DNA of 39,681 nucleotides from an uncultured Flavobacteriales bacterium (GTDB lineage Bacteria; Bacteroidota; Bacteroidia; Flavobacteriales_G; Salibacteraceae): NCBI GenBank assembly GCA_913062955.1, contig CAJXZP010000037.1, positions 1 to 39,681 of the forward strand, read 5' to 3'. Shown piece by piece: positions 24,573 to 33,870 of this stretch (position 1 is its first letter; each line of letters starts with the position of its first letter). The notes under the pieces were generated by a model. It saw only the letters and a program-made list of their open reading frames with translations, ran no database searches and was not told where the DNA came from. The position numbers and the translations under genes were made by a program.

Positions 24573-26306
24573 ATGAAGCAATTAGTCACTACTTTCATTA
24601 TTATCAGTCTGTATTTTCAGGTTAATTCTCAAAATGTACAGGATCTATTTACCGTTAACTCACCGGGAGAAGAAATACATTTAACGATTGAAAACGATAC
24701 CTCCGGTAATATTTTTCTTGCGGGCACTTTTTATTACCCAAGACATGGAGGGGGATCTCCACTCAATCTCTTTATTGAAAAAAGAGATTCCTTAAACCAA
24801 TTACAATGGAGAGTCCAAAGTAATAACCCCTCTGCAAATTACAATATCCAATTTAATGACATGGCCGTTGACCTGTTAGGTAATGCCTATCTAGTAGGTA
24901 TGTACAAAGGCGACACCATGACCTTGGGAGGACATGTTCTGCGATCTAACCCAGGATTAAGCTTAGATTTCTTTGTAACGAAGATAAATCCTCAAGGACA
25001 AGTGGAATGGTTAATAGGCCCAAACCCTAATGAAAGTTTTCCTTCCCATCGTTTATCGGGTAAAATAACAGTCACGCAATCCCAACAAATTTTAATTTCA
25101 GGGTCCTTTTTTAGACAAATGACCATTGGTAATACTGTATTACCGGGTAATCCAAATGTTGCTACTGCAGGTAACCCGTTTGCACCATGTGGTTTTTTAG
25201 CTAAAATTTCACCCTCCGGAAGTTTTTCATGGGCCAAACAATATGAAGTTTTAAATTCTCGGGGAGGCAATGGTGGAGCGGCCTTAGGACAAATAATATC
25301 TGATCCGTATAACAACTATTACAACCACGTAACGCTGGATTCAGGTATTGTAATAGGAACGGACACCATCCTTTCGACAGATACCACTGGATGGTCAGAT
25401 ATTTGTTCCATCGTCAAATTCGATTCTTTAGGGAATTTAATAACCAGTAAAATTCTTCAAGCTCCTATATCTCAAATAAAGGATATGACATTGGATCGTT
25501 GTGGGAATCTTCTAGTTCTTGGAAATTTTCAAGGCACCATGCAAATTGATCAGTTCATTGTAAGTACCGCCTCCGGTAGAAATGCCTTTGTGGCAAAATT
25601 TGACACCAACCTGAACTGTATTTGGTTAAAAAGTTATGGGAGTACAGCAGGCGACCGTGTGGGAGGAATTGTATGCAACCGTTGGAATGAAATATTTTTC
25701 AATTTTGACTTTTGGGGAACTATTAATTTTGAAACCACACATACCCCAAGTCCCAATGCTGTATTGGATGTAGCCTTAGTAAAATTAGATTCCAATGGTA
25801 ATTATATTTGGTCTACTCATACCAATGGTACTGGAGTCGGCTATTTAAGTGCTCTAGATTTATCTATTTCAAATTCTCAACAGCCCATTTTTCTTGGATC
25901 ATTTAGAGGAGAGCAACAAATTCAAGGAATCACATTCCAATCTGCCATACCCACCGAAAGTGATCCGTTATTTGGTCTTTTCAACGATTCGACCCTCCTG
26001 CCAGGCGAAGTTTACTGTAATGGAGATACAACCTCTGGAACCCTAAATGGAATCCATGACTTTAAAATATCTCCACCTTCCACATTTAAGGTTTACCCCA
26101 ATCCAAACGAAGGTCAGTTCCAATTAGAAATTCCTGAAAGTTATCTAGGAAAAACATTTCAACTTTCAAATATCAGTGGCCAAATAATCTTCTCCTTTGT
26201 GGCGCTTGATTATCAAACCCACTTTTCCTCCATTGATTTACCACAGGGGATCTATTTTATTACATGTACTTCTACCCATGAAGTTAGTAAAGTAATCGTT
26301 CAATAA
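24573..26306 (+). CDS. T9SS type A sorting-domain protein with propeller-like repeats
   Basis: This 577-aa secreted protein has a signal peptide (about 1-19, ending VNSQ). Its body of repeated beta segments has the pattern GNxxxxG or Dxx/GN (DTSGNIFLAGTF, DLLGNAYLVGMY, DRCGNLLVLGNF, DSNGNYIWSTH), recalling SBBP/beta-propeller surface proteins. The last 75 residues are a T9SS type A sorting domain: FKVYPNPNEGQFQLEI, ISGQIIFSF and LPQGIYFITCTS near the end. The protein should be exported through the outer membrane by the type IX system and anchored or released. No catalytic motif is seen. A strong hairpin terminator follows 10 bases after the stop. Function unknown. Confidence 0.85.
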   Translation: MKQLVTTFIIISLYFQVNSQNVQDLFTVNSPGEEIHLTIENDTSGNIFLAGTFYYPRHGGGSPLNLFIEKRDSLNQLQWRVQSNNPSANYNIQFNDMAVDLLGNAYLVGMYKGDTMTLGGHVLRSNPGLSLDFFVTKINPQGQVEWLIGPNPNESFPSHRLSGKITVTQSQQILISGSFFRQMTIGNTVLPGNPNVATAGNPFAPCGFLAKISPSGSFSWAKQYEVLNSRGGNGGAALGQIISDPYNNYYNHVTLDSGIVIGTDTILSTDTTGWSDICSIVKFDSLGNLITSKILQAPISQIKDMTLDRCGNLLVLGNFQGTMQIDQFIVSTASGRNAFVAKFDTNLNCIWLKSYGSTAGDRVGGIVCNRWNEIFFNFDFWGTINFETTHTPSPNAVLDVALVKLDSNGNYIWSTHTNGTGVGYLSALDLSISNSQQPIFLGSFRGEQQIQGITFQSAIPTESDPLFGLFNDSTLLPGEVYCNGDTTSGTLNGIHDFKISPPSTFKVYPNPNEGQFQLEIPESYLGKTFQLSNISGQIIFSFVALDYQTHFSSIDLPQGIYFITCTSTHEVSKVIVQ

Positions 26307-26315
26307 GAGAAATGG

Positions 26316-26350
26316 AAACGTATGGTTGTTCATCTAACAACCATACGTTT
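26316..26350 (+). terminator. Perfect 15-bp hairpin after the T9SS propeller protein gene
   Basis: AAACGTATGGTTGTT (26316-26330) pairs perfectly with its reverse complement at 26336-26350 around a five-base loop. The 3' arm ends in TTT, but there is no longer T-run. It lies 10 bases after the stop codon at 26306. Confidence 0.7.
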
Positions 26351-26536
26351 TAATAAAAATGGAAATTCCAAAACAACCTAGTCAAAATACCTCAATCCCT
26401 TCTTTTAATTGAAGCATGAATCCCTAAAATGTTTGCATTTAGCTAATTTAAGACCATTTGTAAGCCATCCGACATGAATATATTTTTCTTGACAACCATT
26501 ATAGTACTATTTTAGCGGCTTAAATTTTTAGCAGCT

Positions 26537-28924
26537 ATGAGGTCTTTTACACATGTAATTTTCACACTATGCTTTTCCCTAATCACATTTACCTTTTCTT
26601 ATGCTCAAAAATCATCTAACTGGTGCGGACAAGTATCGATGGAGGAGACTTTTCGTTTAAACCACCCATCCCACTTACCCGATATTTTAAATGCTGAAAA
26701 CCTACTGAAATTGGTAGGTAATCCGAATAAACTCCAAAGAGGAGCACGTGCAAAAAAGGTAATCCCAGTTGTTTTCCATATCATTCATCAGAACGGTTCC
26801 GAAAACATTATTGATCAGCAGGTCTTTGACCAAATGCGGATTTTGAATGAAGATTATAATGCCTCCAATGCGGATTTAATAAATGTTCATCCACAGTTCA
26901 CCCCTATTATTGGTGATATGGAAATTGAGTTCCGTTTAGCCCGTAAGGATCCCAACGGAAACCCAAGCAATGGAATTGACCGAATTGTATCTTCGCAAAC
27001 CAACAATGGTGGAGATGCTGCAAAACTAAATCCATGGCCAAGAAGTAAATATCTAAATATATGGGTCGTAAAAAATTGGAATAGCAGTATTCCAAATGGC
27101 GTATTAGCCTATGCTTACAAACCCGCATCTGTAGTAAATTCTGCCGCAGTGGATGGCATTATTTGTCTATCACAATTTATCGGAAGTATAGGGACTGGCC
27201 AGCCATTATTTGCACGTACCATCTCACATGAAATAGGCCATTATTTAAATTTATCACATACTTGGGGAAATACAAATGATCCGGGTTTATCATCCAACTG
27301 TAATTCGGATGATGGGGTTAGCGATACGCCTCTTTGTATCGGATCTTTTGGTTGCAATACCAATTTCACTTCTTGTGGTTCGCTCGATAATATTCAAAAC
27401 CACATGGATTATGCCGATTGTACCGTTATGTTTTCTCAGGGCCAAACCAATGTAGTGGCTGCTGCCTTAAACTCCTCCGTTTCTTCCAGAAATAACTTGT
27501 CCACCGCAGCTAATTTGAATGCTACCGGAGTAAGTGATTTAATATCGGCCAATTTCAAAGCAAATAGGTTATCGGTATGTGAATATGAATCCATTGACTT
27601 CTCCGATTTAAGCGAATACGATGCGCAAAATTGGGATTGGGATTTTCCTAACGGAATAAATGGAACCTCTACTCAAAAAAACCCGAGCGAAACCTATTCC
27701 CAACTTGGAGTATATGATGTCTCATTAATAGCCACTAAAGGAAACCAATCTGTATCTAAAACTCGAGTGGGATATATTCAAGTAAACCCCCATTTAGGAC
27801 GATATGCACCCTATTCTGAAGATTTCTCTTCTATTGACCACCTAAACCATGAATACTGGTATGGTGTAAACGACTTTGAAGATGCCTATTTTTTTAAAGC
27901 AGACCCTGTAAATGGGATCAATCAATCGGCCTGTTTACAGTTAGAAAACCACGGAAACACACTTGAATCTAATGATGAATTACGAACCACCACTTTCGAT
28001 TTACGGATGTTCTCTCAGGTGACTATTTCGTTTAAAATTGCCTATGCCCAAAAAACATCTTCAGACCGGTCAAAGCTATCTCTCTATGTATCCAGTGATT
28101 GCGGTAAAACCTGGTTTTTAAAATGGACTGGAATAGGCCCAACTTTAGGGAATGCACCGATTACACCTGGATATTATACCCCCGCCTCAACCAACGAATG
28201 GAAAACGGTAACGATTAACAACATAGGCAGTAACCAACTGGCTCAGGCCAATCAATTCAAACTAGTTTTTGAAAACAACGAAGGCAATAATTTGTACCTG
28301 GATGACTTTAATATTTCGGGAACGTATTCGAGTACAGCTCAATTAAAATATCCATTGGATGCACAATCAAATGTACCCAATACTCAAAAAATACTTTGGA
28401 AAGCGATGGGTGGTGGAGTAGATGCTTATGAATATCAACTAGACACCGATGTCAATTTTAATACTTCAAATTTACAAACAGGTACGAACAATTTCATTGC
28501 CGTTACGGATGGCACCGATACGGAATTTCAACCTTCGGTCTTAACCAATGGAAACACCTATTTCTGGAGAGTTCGGTTAATCAAAGGAGGACAACCCCAA
28601 TCATGGAGTGATACCTGGTCATTTACTGTGGCTCAAGATGGGGTTTCTACCCAAGATATTTTGGCTAGCAAATACGGGATTAAAGTTTTTCCCAACCCAA
28701 TGAAAGAACTTGGAATTCTTGAATTCTCCTTACCTCAAAGCACCGATGTTTCTATAACTGTAACAAATTCAATAGGAAAAACGTATGTCCTACAAGAGAA
28801 CTTTAATTTCAGTATGGGCACCCATCTATTAAACCTTTCTGAGATACAGTTATCCAAAGGAATGTATGTGGTTAATCTCCAAATTGGAGAAGCGCTTATT
28901 CACCAAAAATTTATAGTGCAATAA
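26537..28924 (+). CDS. Secreted M43 (pappalysin-like) zinc metalloprotease with PKD domain and T9SS type A CTD
   Basis: This 795-aa protein has a signal peptide (about 1-24). A metzincin catalytic domain follows, with HEIGHYLNLSH (His231, Glu232, His235, His241) and the Met-turn NHMDYAD (Met290). A PKD-like domain starts near 338 (NWDWDFPNG, NPSETYSQLGVYDVSL), followed by a jelly-roll-like stretch (430-600) and a fibronectin-like segment (YEYQLDTDVNF, GNTYFWRVRL). A T9SS type A sorting domain sits at the end (IKVFPNPMKELG, LSKGMYVVNL). It should be an exported peptidase acting outside the cell. Its paralogue follows 39 bases later with no terminator between, so they are probably one operon. 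Confidence 0.93.
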   Translation: MRSFTHVIFTLCFSLITFTFSYAQKSSNWCGQVSMEETFRLNHPSHLPDILNAENLLKLVGNPNKLQRGARAKKVIPVVFHIIHQNGSENIIDQQVFDQMRILNEDYNASNADLINVHPQFTPIIGDMEIEFRLARKDPNGNPSNGIDRIVSSQTNNGGDAAKLNPWPRSKYLNIWVVKNWNSSIPNGVLAYAYKPASVVNSAAVDGIICLSQFIGSIGTGQPLFARTISHEIGHYLNLSHTWGNTNDPGLSSNCNSDDGVSDTPLCIGSFGCNTNFTSCGSLDNIQNHMDYADCTVMFSQGQTNVVAAALNSSVSSRNNLSTAANLNATGVSDLISANFKANRLSVCEYESIDFSDLSEYDAQNWDWDFPNGINGTSTQKNPSETYSQLGVYDVSLIATKGNQSVSKTRVGYIQVNPHLGRYAPYSEDFSSIDHLNHEYWYGVNDFEDAYFFKADPVNGINQSACLQLENHGNTLESNDELRTTTFDLRMFSQVTISFKIAYAQKTSSDRSKLSLYVSSDCGKTWFLKWTGIGPTLGNAPITPGYYTPASTNEWKTVTINNIGSNQLAQANQFKLVFENNEGNNLYLDDFNISGTYSSTAQLKYPLDAQSNVPNTQKILWKAMGGGVDAYEYQLDTDVNFNTSNLQTGTNNFIAVTDGTDTEFQPSVLTNGNTYFWRVRLIKGGQPQSWSDTWSFTVAQDGVSTQDILASKYGIKVFPNPMKELGILEFSLPQSTDVSITVTNSIGKTYVLQENFNFSMGTHLLNLSEIQLSKGMYVVNLQIGEALIHQKFIVQ

Positions 28925-28963
28925 AAAAGCACGCTATAATTATTCAATTTTTTATTCCATCAC

Positions 28964-31351
28964 ATGAAGAAATTTTTCTTTACTATTATTATTACGCTTT
29001 CCATTACCATGGGGTTTTCACAAACCATTTGTGGGACTGATTATTTTTTAGAACAACAAATTTTAAAGGATCCTTCCCTTCAAAATGTAGCCGAACAGAA
29101 CTGGATACTTAGCGATGGCCCCTCCTCTCAACCGGAAGGGGCACGGGCTGTAAAGATCATTCCCGTGGTATTTCATGTTTTCCACGATGGGGAGGAAGGT
29201 AATATATCCTACGACCAAATACTGAGTGCCATGGATATGATTAATCAAGACTTTAGAAGAACCAATTCGGATGCGAGTAGCACCCGAGCCATTTTTGCTC
29301 CATATGCAGCCGATTCGGAAATTGAATTCCGTTTAGCCACTATTGACCCCAATGGAGATTGTACAAAGGGGGTTGTTCGACAAGATATTGGGTTTAATTC
29401 TTTTGATGCAGGAGAAAATGTGAAACCCCTTAGTCGTTGGCCATCGAATCAATATTTCAACATATGGGTGGTTAACTCGATCAACAGCGCAGGCGTTCCT
29501 GGGATAATTTTAGGGTATGCTCAATTCCCAGGTACTGGCAACTGGAGTAGTTATGGCGTTATTATTAGAAACGACAGAATTGGAAATATTGGAACGGCTA
29601 CTACTGGTGATAGAACCCTTACCCATGAAATAGGCCATTGCCTAAACCTTCTTCACACCTTTCAGAGTGGTTGTGGAAACTCCTGTAATAATAGTGGTGA
29701 TCGCGTTTGTGACACCCCACCTTCAGCCAATTCAACACAAGTCTGTGATTTAAATCAAAATCTGTGTACCAATGATATTATTGGAACAAGTGTTTATTCA
29801 TCGGATGTAGCGGATCAAATTGAAAACTATATGAGTTACAATGATTGTCAAAACATGTTTACCCTCGGCCAAAAAAACCGAATGGAAAATGCTTTAAATT
29901 CATTTTCAAACTTAAGCAGTTTGATTTCTAGCAACAACCTTCTAGCTACCGGGGCTTTAAATACCAACCCCGGAATCTGTTCCGCTGAATTTATGGTAAA
30001 TAATCAAGTGGTATGTGTGGGGCAAGAAGTTTCTTTTACGGACCTTTCGTATTTCAATCCAAAATTGCATCAGTGGTATTTTGAAGGCGCTGACAACGAA
30101 AATTCAGCTCTAAAAAACCCGACAATTACCTATAGTACCCCTGGAAAATACCTCGTTCAATTAACGGTAGAAGATTCAAATGCTAATTCGGTAAGCTCTC
30201 AACAACTAGAATATATCACGGTGCTTAGCTCTATAGGAAATACGATTCCCATTATGGAAGATTTTGAATCGGGAACTAGCTTGGTAGAAATGCAATGGTT
30301 TACTAAAAACAAACAAAATGGATTTGGTTGGCAACTGAATAACAGCTACGGATATTCAGGTTCAAGTAGTATAAAAGCCGAAGCCTTCAGGCTACAAGGT
30401 ATTATCGAAATATCCAGTTTTGCATTTGATGCGAGTAATTTAATATCGGGACATTTATCATTTAGACGAGCATACGCCCCTATTCCGGGAGAATCTGGAA
30501 ACTTTTTGAAAGTTTCGGTTTCAGGAAATTGTGGCGTCACGTGGAAAACGCTAAAAATTTACGGAACTAATAGTTTAAGTACCCGTGCCGATAAGAGTTC
30601 TCCATATAATGCACCTAATCTATCCGATTGGGAACTGACCAATATATCCATTCCAGCCGAACATTTAACCGCTAATTTAAGAGTTAAACTGGAGTATAAT
30701 GTTAACCAAGGAAACAACCTTTTTATTGATGATATTAATCTTTCAGGTTCCTTAGCTACAAATGTGGTACTCAAAACACCTGTAAATGGAACCCCTAACG
30801 CACCAGACAATGCCATTTTAAACTGGAATGCTTCTTCAATAGTGAACTATTATAGAGTAGAAGTGGATACGGATACCACCTTTAACACTAGTGATTACCA
30901 AAGTCAACAAATCAATTATTTGTCGGGTTCATCTAATAATCTTGATACACAATGGGGATTAAATAATTTGGTACATGGCCAAACCTATTACTGGAAGGTA
31001 ACGGGGTCCCTAAATGGTGTGGATACTGCATCATCTGAAGTTTGGAGTTTCAAGGTAGACTCCACAATGGTAGGTATTGGTGCTATTAATAAAAATTCAT
31101 TTACTATTCTAGCCTATCCCAATCCAGCTAGCGAAGAGTTGAATCTACGAATTTCAAGTGAAGTAAAACAAGAAATTCAAATAGTAATGTACGATATTAC
31201 TGGAAACATGATAAAAATCATTTATGAAGGTGAGTTACAAGAATCAGAATCACAATTCACCATTTCAAGAACAAATCTAGGTAACGGAATTTACTTGATT
31301 CAAACCCTTTCTAAAAACGGAATGGATATTCAAAAGGTTATTTTAGAATAG
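28964..31351 (+). CDS. Second M43 zinc metalloprotease with PKD domain and T9SS type A CTD (paralogue)
   Basis: This protein is also 795 aa, with the same layout as its upstream neighbour. It has a signal peptide (about 1-20) and HEIGHCLNLLH (His221, Glu222, His225, His231) with Met-turn ENYMSYND. A PKD-like domain (LHQWYFEGADNENSALKNP) precedes a jelly-roll-like stretch and a segment with YRVEVDTDTTFNTSDYQ. The sorting domain has LAYPNPASEELNL and LGNGIYLIQTLS. Large parts align to the first protease by eye (RAxKxIPVVFH, EIEFRLA, DPNG), so the pair arose by tandem duplication. A 20-bp perfect hairpin closes the operon. Extra Cys residues appear near the active site (HCLNLL, CGNSCNNS, DRVCDTPP). 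Confidence 0.93.
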   Translation: MKKFFFTIIITLSITMGFSQTICGTDYFLEQQILKDPSLQNVAEQNWILSDGPSSQPEGARAVKIIPVVFHVFHDGEEGNISYDQILSAMDMINQDFRRTNSDASSTRAIFAPYAADSEIEFRLATIDPNGDCTKGVVRQDIGFNSFDAGENVKPLSRWPSNQYFNIWVVNSINSAGVPGIILGYAQFPGTGNWSSYGVIIRNDRIGNIGTATTGDRTLTHEIGHCLNLLHTFQSGCGNSCNNSGDRVCDTPPSANSTQVCDLNQNLCTNDIIGTSVYSSDVADQIENYMSYNDCQNMFTLGQKNRMENALNSFSNLSSLISSNNLLATGALNTNPGICSAEFMVNNQVVCVGQEVSFTDLSYFNPKLHQWYFEGADNENSALKNPTITYSTPGKYLVQLTVEDSNANSVSSQQLEYITVLSSIGNTIPIMEDFESGTSLVEMQWFTKNKQNGFGWQLNNSYGYSGSSSIKAEAFRLQGIIEISSFAFDASNLISGHLSFRRAYAPIPGESGNFLKVSVSGNCGVTWKTLKIYGTNSLSTRADKSSPYNAPNLSDWELTNISIPAEHLTANLRVKLEYNVNQGNNLFIDDINLSGSLATNVVLKTPVNGTPNAPDNAILNWNASSIVNYYRVEVDTDTTFNTSDYQSQQINYLSGSSNNLDTQWGLNNLVHGQTYYWKVTGSLNGVDTASSEVWSFKVDSTMVGIGAINKNSFTILAYPNPASEELNLRISSEVKQEIQIVMYDITGNMIKIIYEGELQESESQFTISRTNLGNGIYLIQTLSKNGMDIQKVILE

Positions 31352-31363
31352 AGACAATCCAAT

Positions 31364-31406
31364 AAATAGAAAGCCCCGTAAACACAGTTTACGGGGCTTT
31401 CTATTT
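31364..31406. terminator. Perfect 20-bp bidirectional hairpin between convergent genes
   Basis: AAATAGAAAGCCCCGTAAAC (31364-31383) pairs perfectly with 31387-31406 around the loop ACA. The core GCCCCGTAAAC/GTTTACGGGGC is GC-rich, and the flanks are A/T-rich on both sides. It lies between the ends of the M43 gene (31351) and oligopeptidase B (31484), so it can serve both directions. Confidence 0.85.
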
Positions 31407-31483
31407 ATAACATAATCCATCCTTATTGTCAAATGAATAGACCCTAACTTAAAGAATTTAGATCTCCAAACTTCCGTCTATTC

Positions 31484-33526
31484 CTACTTTTCTATTCCTT
31501 CTAAATCAAATATAAACGCATACTCCAAAGCCGTTTCTTTCAATCCTTCAAAACGTCCAGAAGCTCCCCCATGCCCCGCTTCCATATTGGTTTTCATTAG
31601 AAGGGTTTTAGCATCCGTTTTCACATCTCGTAATTTAGCCACCCATTTGGCAGGCTCCCAATACTGTACTTGGGAATCGTGTAGTCCCGTAGTCACCAAC
31701 ATATTTGGATAGTCCTTTGCTTCTACATTATCGTAGGGTGAATAGGATTTAATATAATGATATGCTTCCTCTTCTTTAGGATTTCCCCATTCGTCAAACT
31801 CACCGGTTGTTAACGGAATGGATTCATCCAACATGGTAGTCACCACATCCACAAATGGGACTGCAGCCACTATTCCATTCCATAATTCTGGACGGTAATT
31901 GATAATCGCTCCCATTAATAATCCACCCGCACTACCACCCATAGCATACAGTTGTTTGGTTGACGTGTATTTTTTAGCTATCAAGAACTCGGCACAATCA
32001 ATAAAATCGAAAAAGGTATTTTTCTTATTCATCATTTTACCATCATCGTACCATGCTCTACCCAAAGTCTGGCTTCCTCGAATATGTGCAATGGCAAATA
32101 CAAACCCACGGTCCAATAAAGTTAAACGGGTAGAACTAAATCCAGGATCAATCGAGTATCCATACGAACCATATGCATACAACAACATCGGATTTCCTTC
32201 TGGATTTTTTAATTCCTTTTTATACACTAACGAAATAGGAACTTTCTTCCCATCTCGGGCCGTAGCCATAAATCGTTTGGATTCGTATTTAGACACATCG
32301 TACCCCCCAATAACCTCTTGTTGTTTTAACAATTCTTGCTCACGAGTTTCCATATTGTAATCAAATACACTACTCGGAGTGGTCATAGAAGTATATCCGT
32401 ACCGTAAAATTTGTGTATCGTAATCACGGTTTACCGAAGAATAAACCATGTAAGCCGGATCATTGAACTTGATGTAATGCTCTTCACTACCATCCCAAGG
32501 AATAATACGTAGCTTGGTTAATCCATCCTGACGCTCCCCTAGCACCAAATAATCATTGAAAATTTCCAAATCTTCTAATAACACATCCTCTCTATGTGCA
32601 ATAACATCTACCCAGTTTTCTTTAGAAGTAGCTCCTTCTGGAGTTTTCATTAACCTAAAGTTTTTAGCGTTCCAATTGGTGGACACATACCAATATCCAT
32701 CATAATGTGCCACACCATATTCATGTTCGTCTTCTCGAGTTTGAAACATGGTAAATTCACCTTCCGGATTTGCTGCTTCCACATATCTGTATTCCGCTGA
32801 CAAGGTACTGCCCGATCCAATGATTATGAACTTCTTAGATTTGGTGCGATACACAAAAGTATTGAACGTGGTATCTTCTTCATGAAAAACCAAAACATCC
32901 TCCGCTTGAGAGGTTCCTAATACATGTCTAAAAATCTTATACGATCGTAAAGTCTCATCTTTTTGACTGTAAAACATGGTTTTATTATCGGCCGCCCAAG
33001 TAACACTTCCCGTGGTATTTTCTAAAACATCATCCAACATTTGATCTGTTTCCAAACTCTTGAATTGAATTTTATAAATACGTCTACTCACCACATCTTC
33101 ACCGATAGCCACAATTTTATTATCGTCAGAAATGGCCAAACCACCCAGCGAATAATAATCATGACCTTTAGCCCGATGGTTTTGATTCACCATAATTTCT
33201 TCTGCTTCTTCCAATGAATTCCTCTTTCTACAATTCAAGGCGTACTCCATTCCCTTTTCATACCGAGAGTAATAAAAATAGCCATTGGCTTTATAAGGAA
33301 CCGATGAATCATCTTCTTTAATACGGTTCTTCATTTCATGAAAAAGATCCTCTTGAAACTTTTCCGTATGCTTTAAAACAGAAGTGGTATATTCATTCTC
33401 CTTATTTAAGTAATCAATCACCTCTGGATCCTCCCTTTCGTTCATCCAGTAATAAGGATCAATTCGAGTATCACCGTGGGTACTCAATTCTTTATTTATC
33501 TTTTTTGCTATTGGGAATTTACTCAT
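31484..33526 (-). CDS. ptrB: Oligopeptidase B (S9A serine peptidase)
   Basis: This protein is 680 aa from the ATG at 33526. The family N-terminus DPYYWMNEREDPEVIDYL is followed by a seven-bladed propeller and an alpha/beta-hydrolase domain. The nucleophile elbow GGSAGG gives Ser532, with Asp617 (GLHDSQV) and His652 (AGHGG). This numbering coincides with the triad I recall for E. coli oligopeptidase B and supports the chosen start. The longer frame to 33598 adds 24 unlikely residues and would begin upstream of a TAnnTTTG box (33575-33582). It cleaves short peptides after basic residues. It lacks a clear signal peptide, so it is probably cytoplasmic or periplasm-free. It converges with the M43 operon. 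Confidence 0.94.
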   Translation of the reverse strand: MSKFPIAKKINKELSTHGDTRIDPYYWMNEREDPEVIDYLNKENEYTTSVLKHTEKFQEDLFHEMKNRIKEDDSSVPYKANGYFYYSRYEKGMEYALNCRKRNSLEEAEEIMVNQNHRAKGHDYYSLGGLAISDDNKIVAIGEDVVSRRIYKIQFKSLETDQMLDDVLENTTGSVTWAADNKTMFYSQKDETLRSYKIFRHVLGTSQAEDVLVFHEEDTTFNTFVYRTKSKKFIIIGSGSTLSAEYRYVEAANPEGEFTMFQTREDEHEYGVAHYDGYWYVSTNWNAKNFRLMKTPEGATSKENWVDVIAHREDVLLEDLEIFNDYLVLGERQDGLTKLRIIPWDGSEEHYIKFNDPAYMVYSSVNRDYDTQILRYGYTSMTTPSSVFDYNMETREQELLKQQEVIGGYDVSKYESKRFMATARDGKKVPISLVYKKELKNPEGNPMLLYAYGSYGYSIDPGFSSTRLTLLDRGFVFAIAHIRGSQTLGRAWYDDGKMMNKKNTFFDFIDCAEFLIAKKYTSTKQLYAMGGSAGGLLMGAIINYRPELWNGIVAAVPFVDVVTTMLDESIPLTTGEFDEWGNPKEEEAYHYIKSYSPYDNVEAKDYPNMLVTTGLHDSQVQYWEPAKWVAKLRDVKTDAKTLLMKTNMEAGHGGASGRFEGLKETALEYAFIFDLEGIEK

Positions 33527-33870
33527 ACTGAAATATTCATTTTTTAACTTCGAATAACGAAGACTTAAGACCGCCAAAATTAGTAATTGAATGGTCATTG
33601 GATGAGCAAAAAATCATAAAAATTTCTAAAGAATAAACTCCCAAATTCACAATATCAAGATACCAGGCTAGGTGTGAGTTAAACGAACAAACCATGCATT
33701 AACGGTGATAATTAGTTTAATAACACCCAATTTGTCAAAAATAATGAACTCAAGTTCAAAATTTCCTTAGTTTTATGCGTTTATGCCTACTAAATTCAGT
33801 ATTTTGTCTAACCTTGTCTTGAACAATTTCATTATTTTGCATTTTGAAAATTTTCCAAGCAATCAATTTA
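33527..33870. other. Divergent intergenic region between oligopeptidase B and a TonB-dependent receptor
   Basis: These 344 bases hold promoters for both directions. On the minus strand TAATTTTG lies at 33575-33582. On the plus strand TTATTTTG (33832-33839) is one mismatch from the -7 consensus and lies 31 bases before the ATG at 33871. No ORF or stable hairpin was recognised. Confidence 0.6.
33575..33582 (-). promoter_or_regulatory. Candidate -7 element (TAATTTTG) for oligopeptidase B
   Basis: This is an exact TAnnTTTG match on the minus strand, 48 bases before the ATG at 33526. A TTTG at 33610-33607 could be the -33 element but is spaced 24 bases away, a little too far. Confidence 0.42.

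Noticed and set aside
31899-32360. 153-aa plus-strand ORF inside oligopeptidase B
   Set aside because: It is antisense to strongly conserved catalytic-domain sequence and has no recognisable motif, so it is a shadow frame.
33527-33598. N-terminal extension of oligopeptidase B
   Set aside because: The extra residues are not family-like, the catalytic triad numbering fits the shorter form, and a -7 box lies inside the extension.
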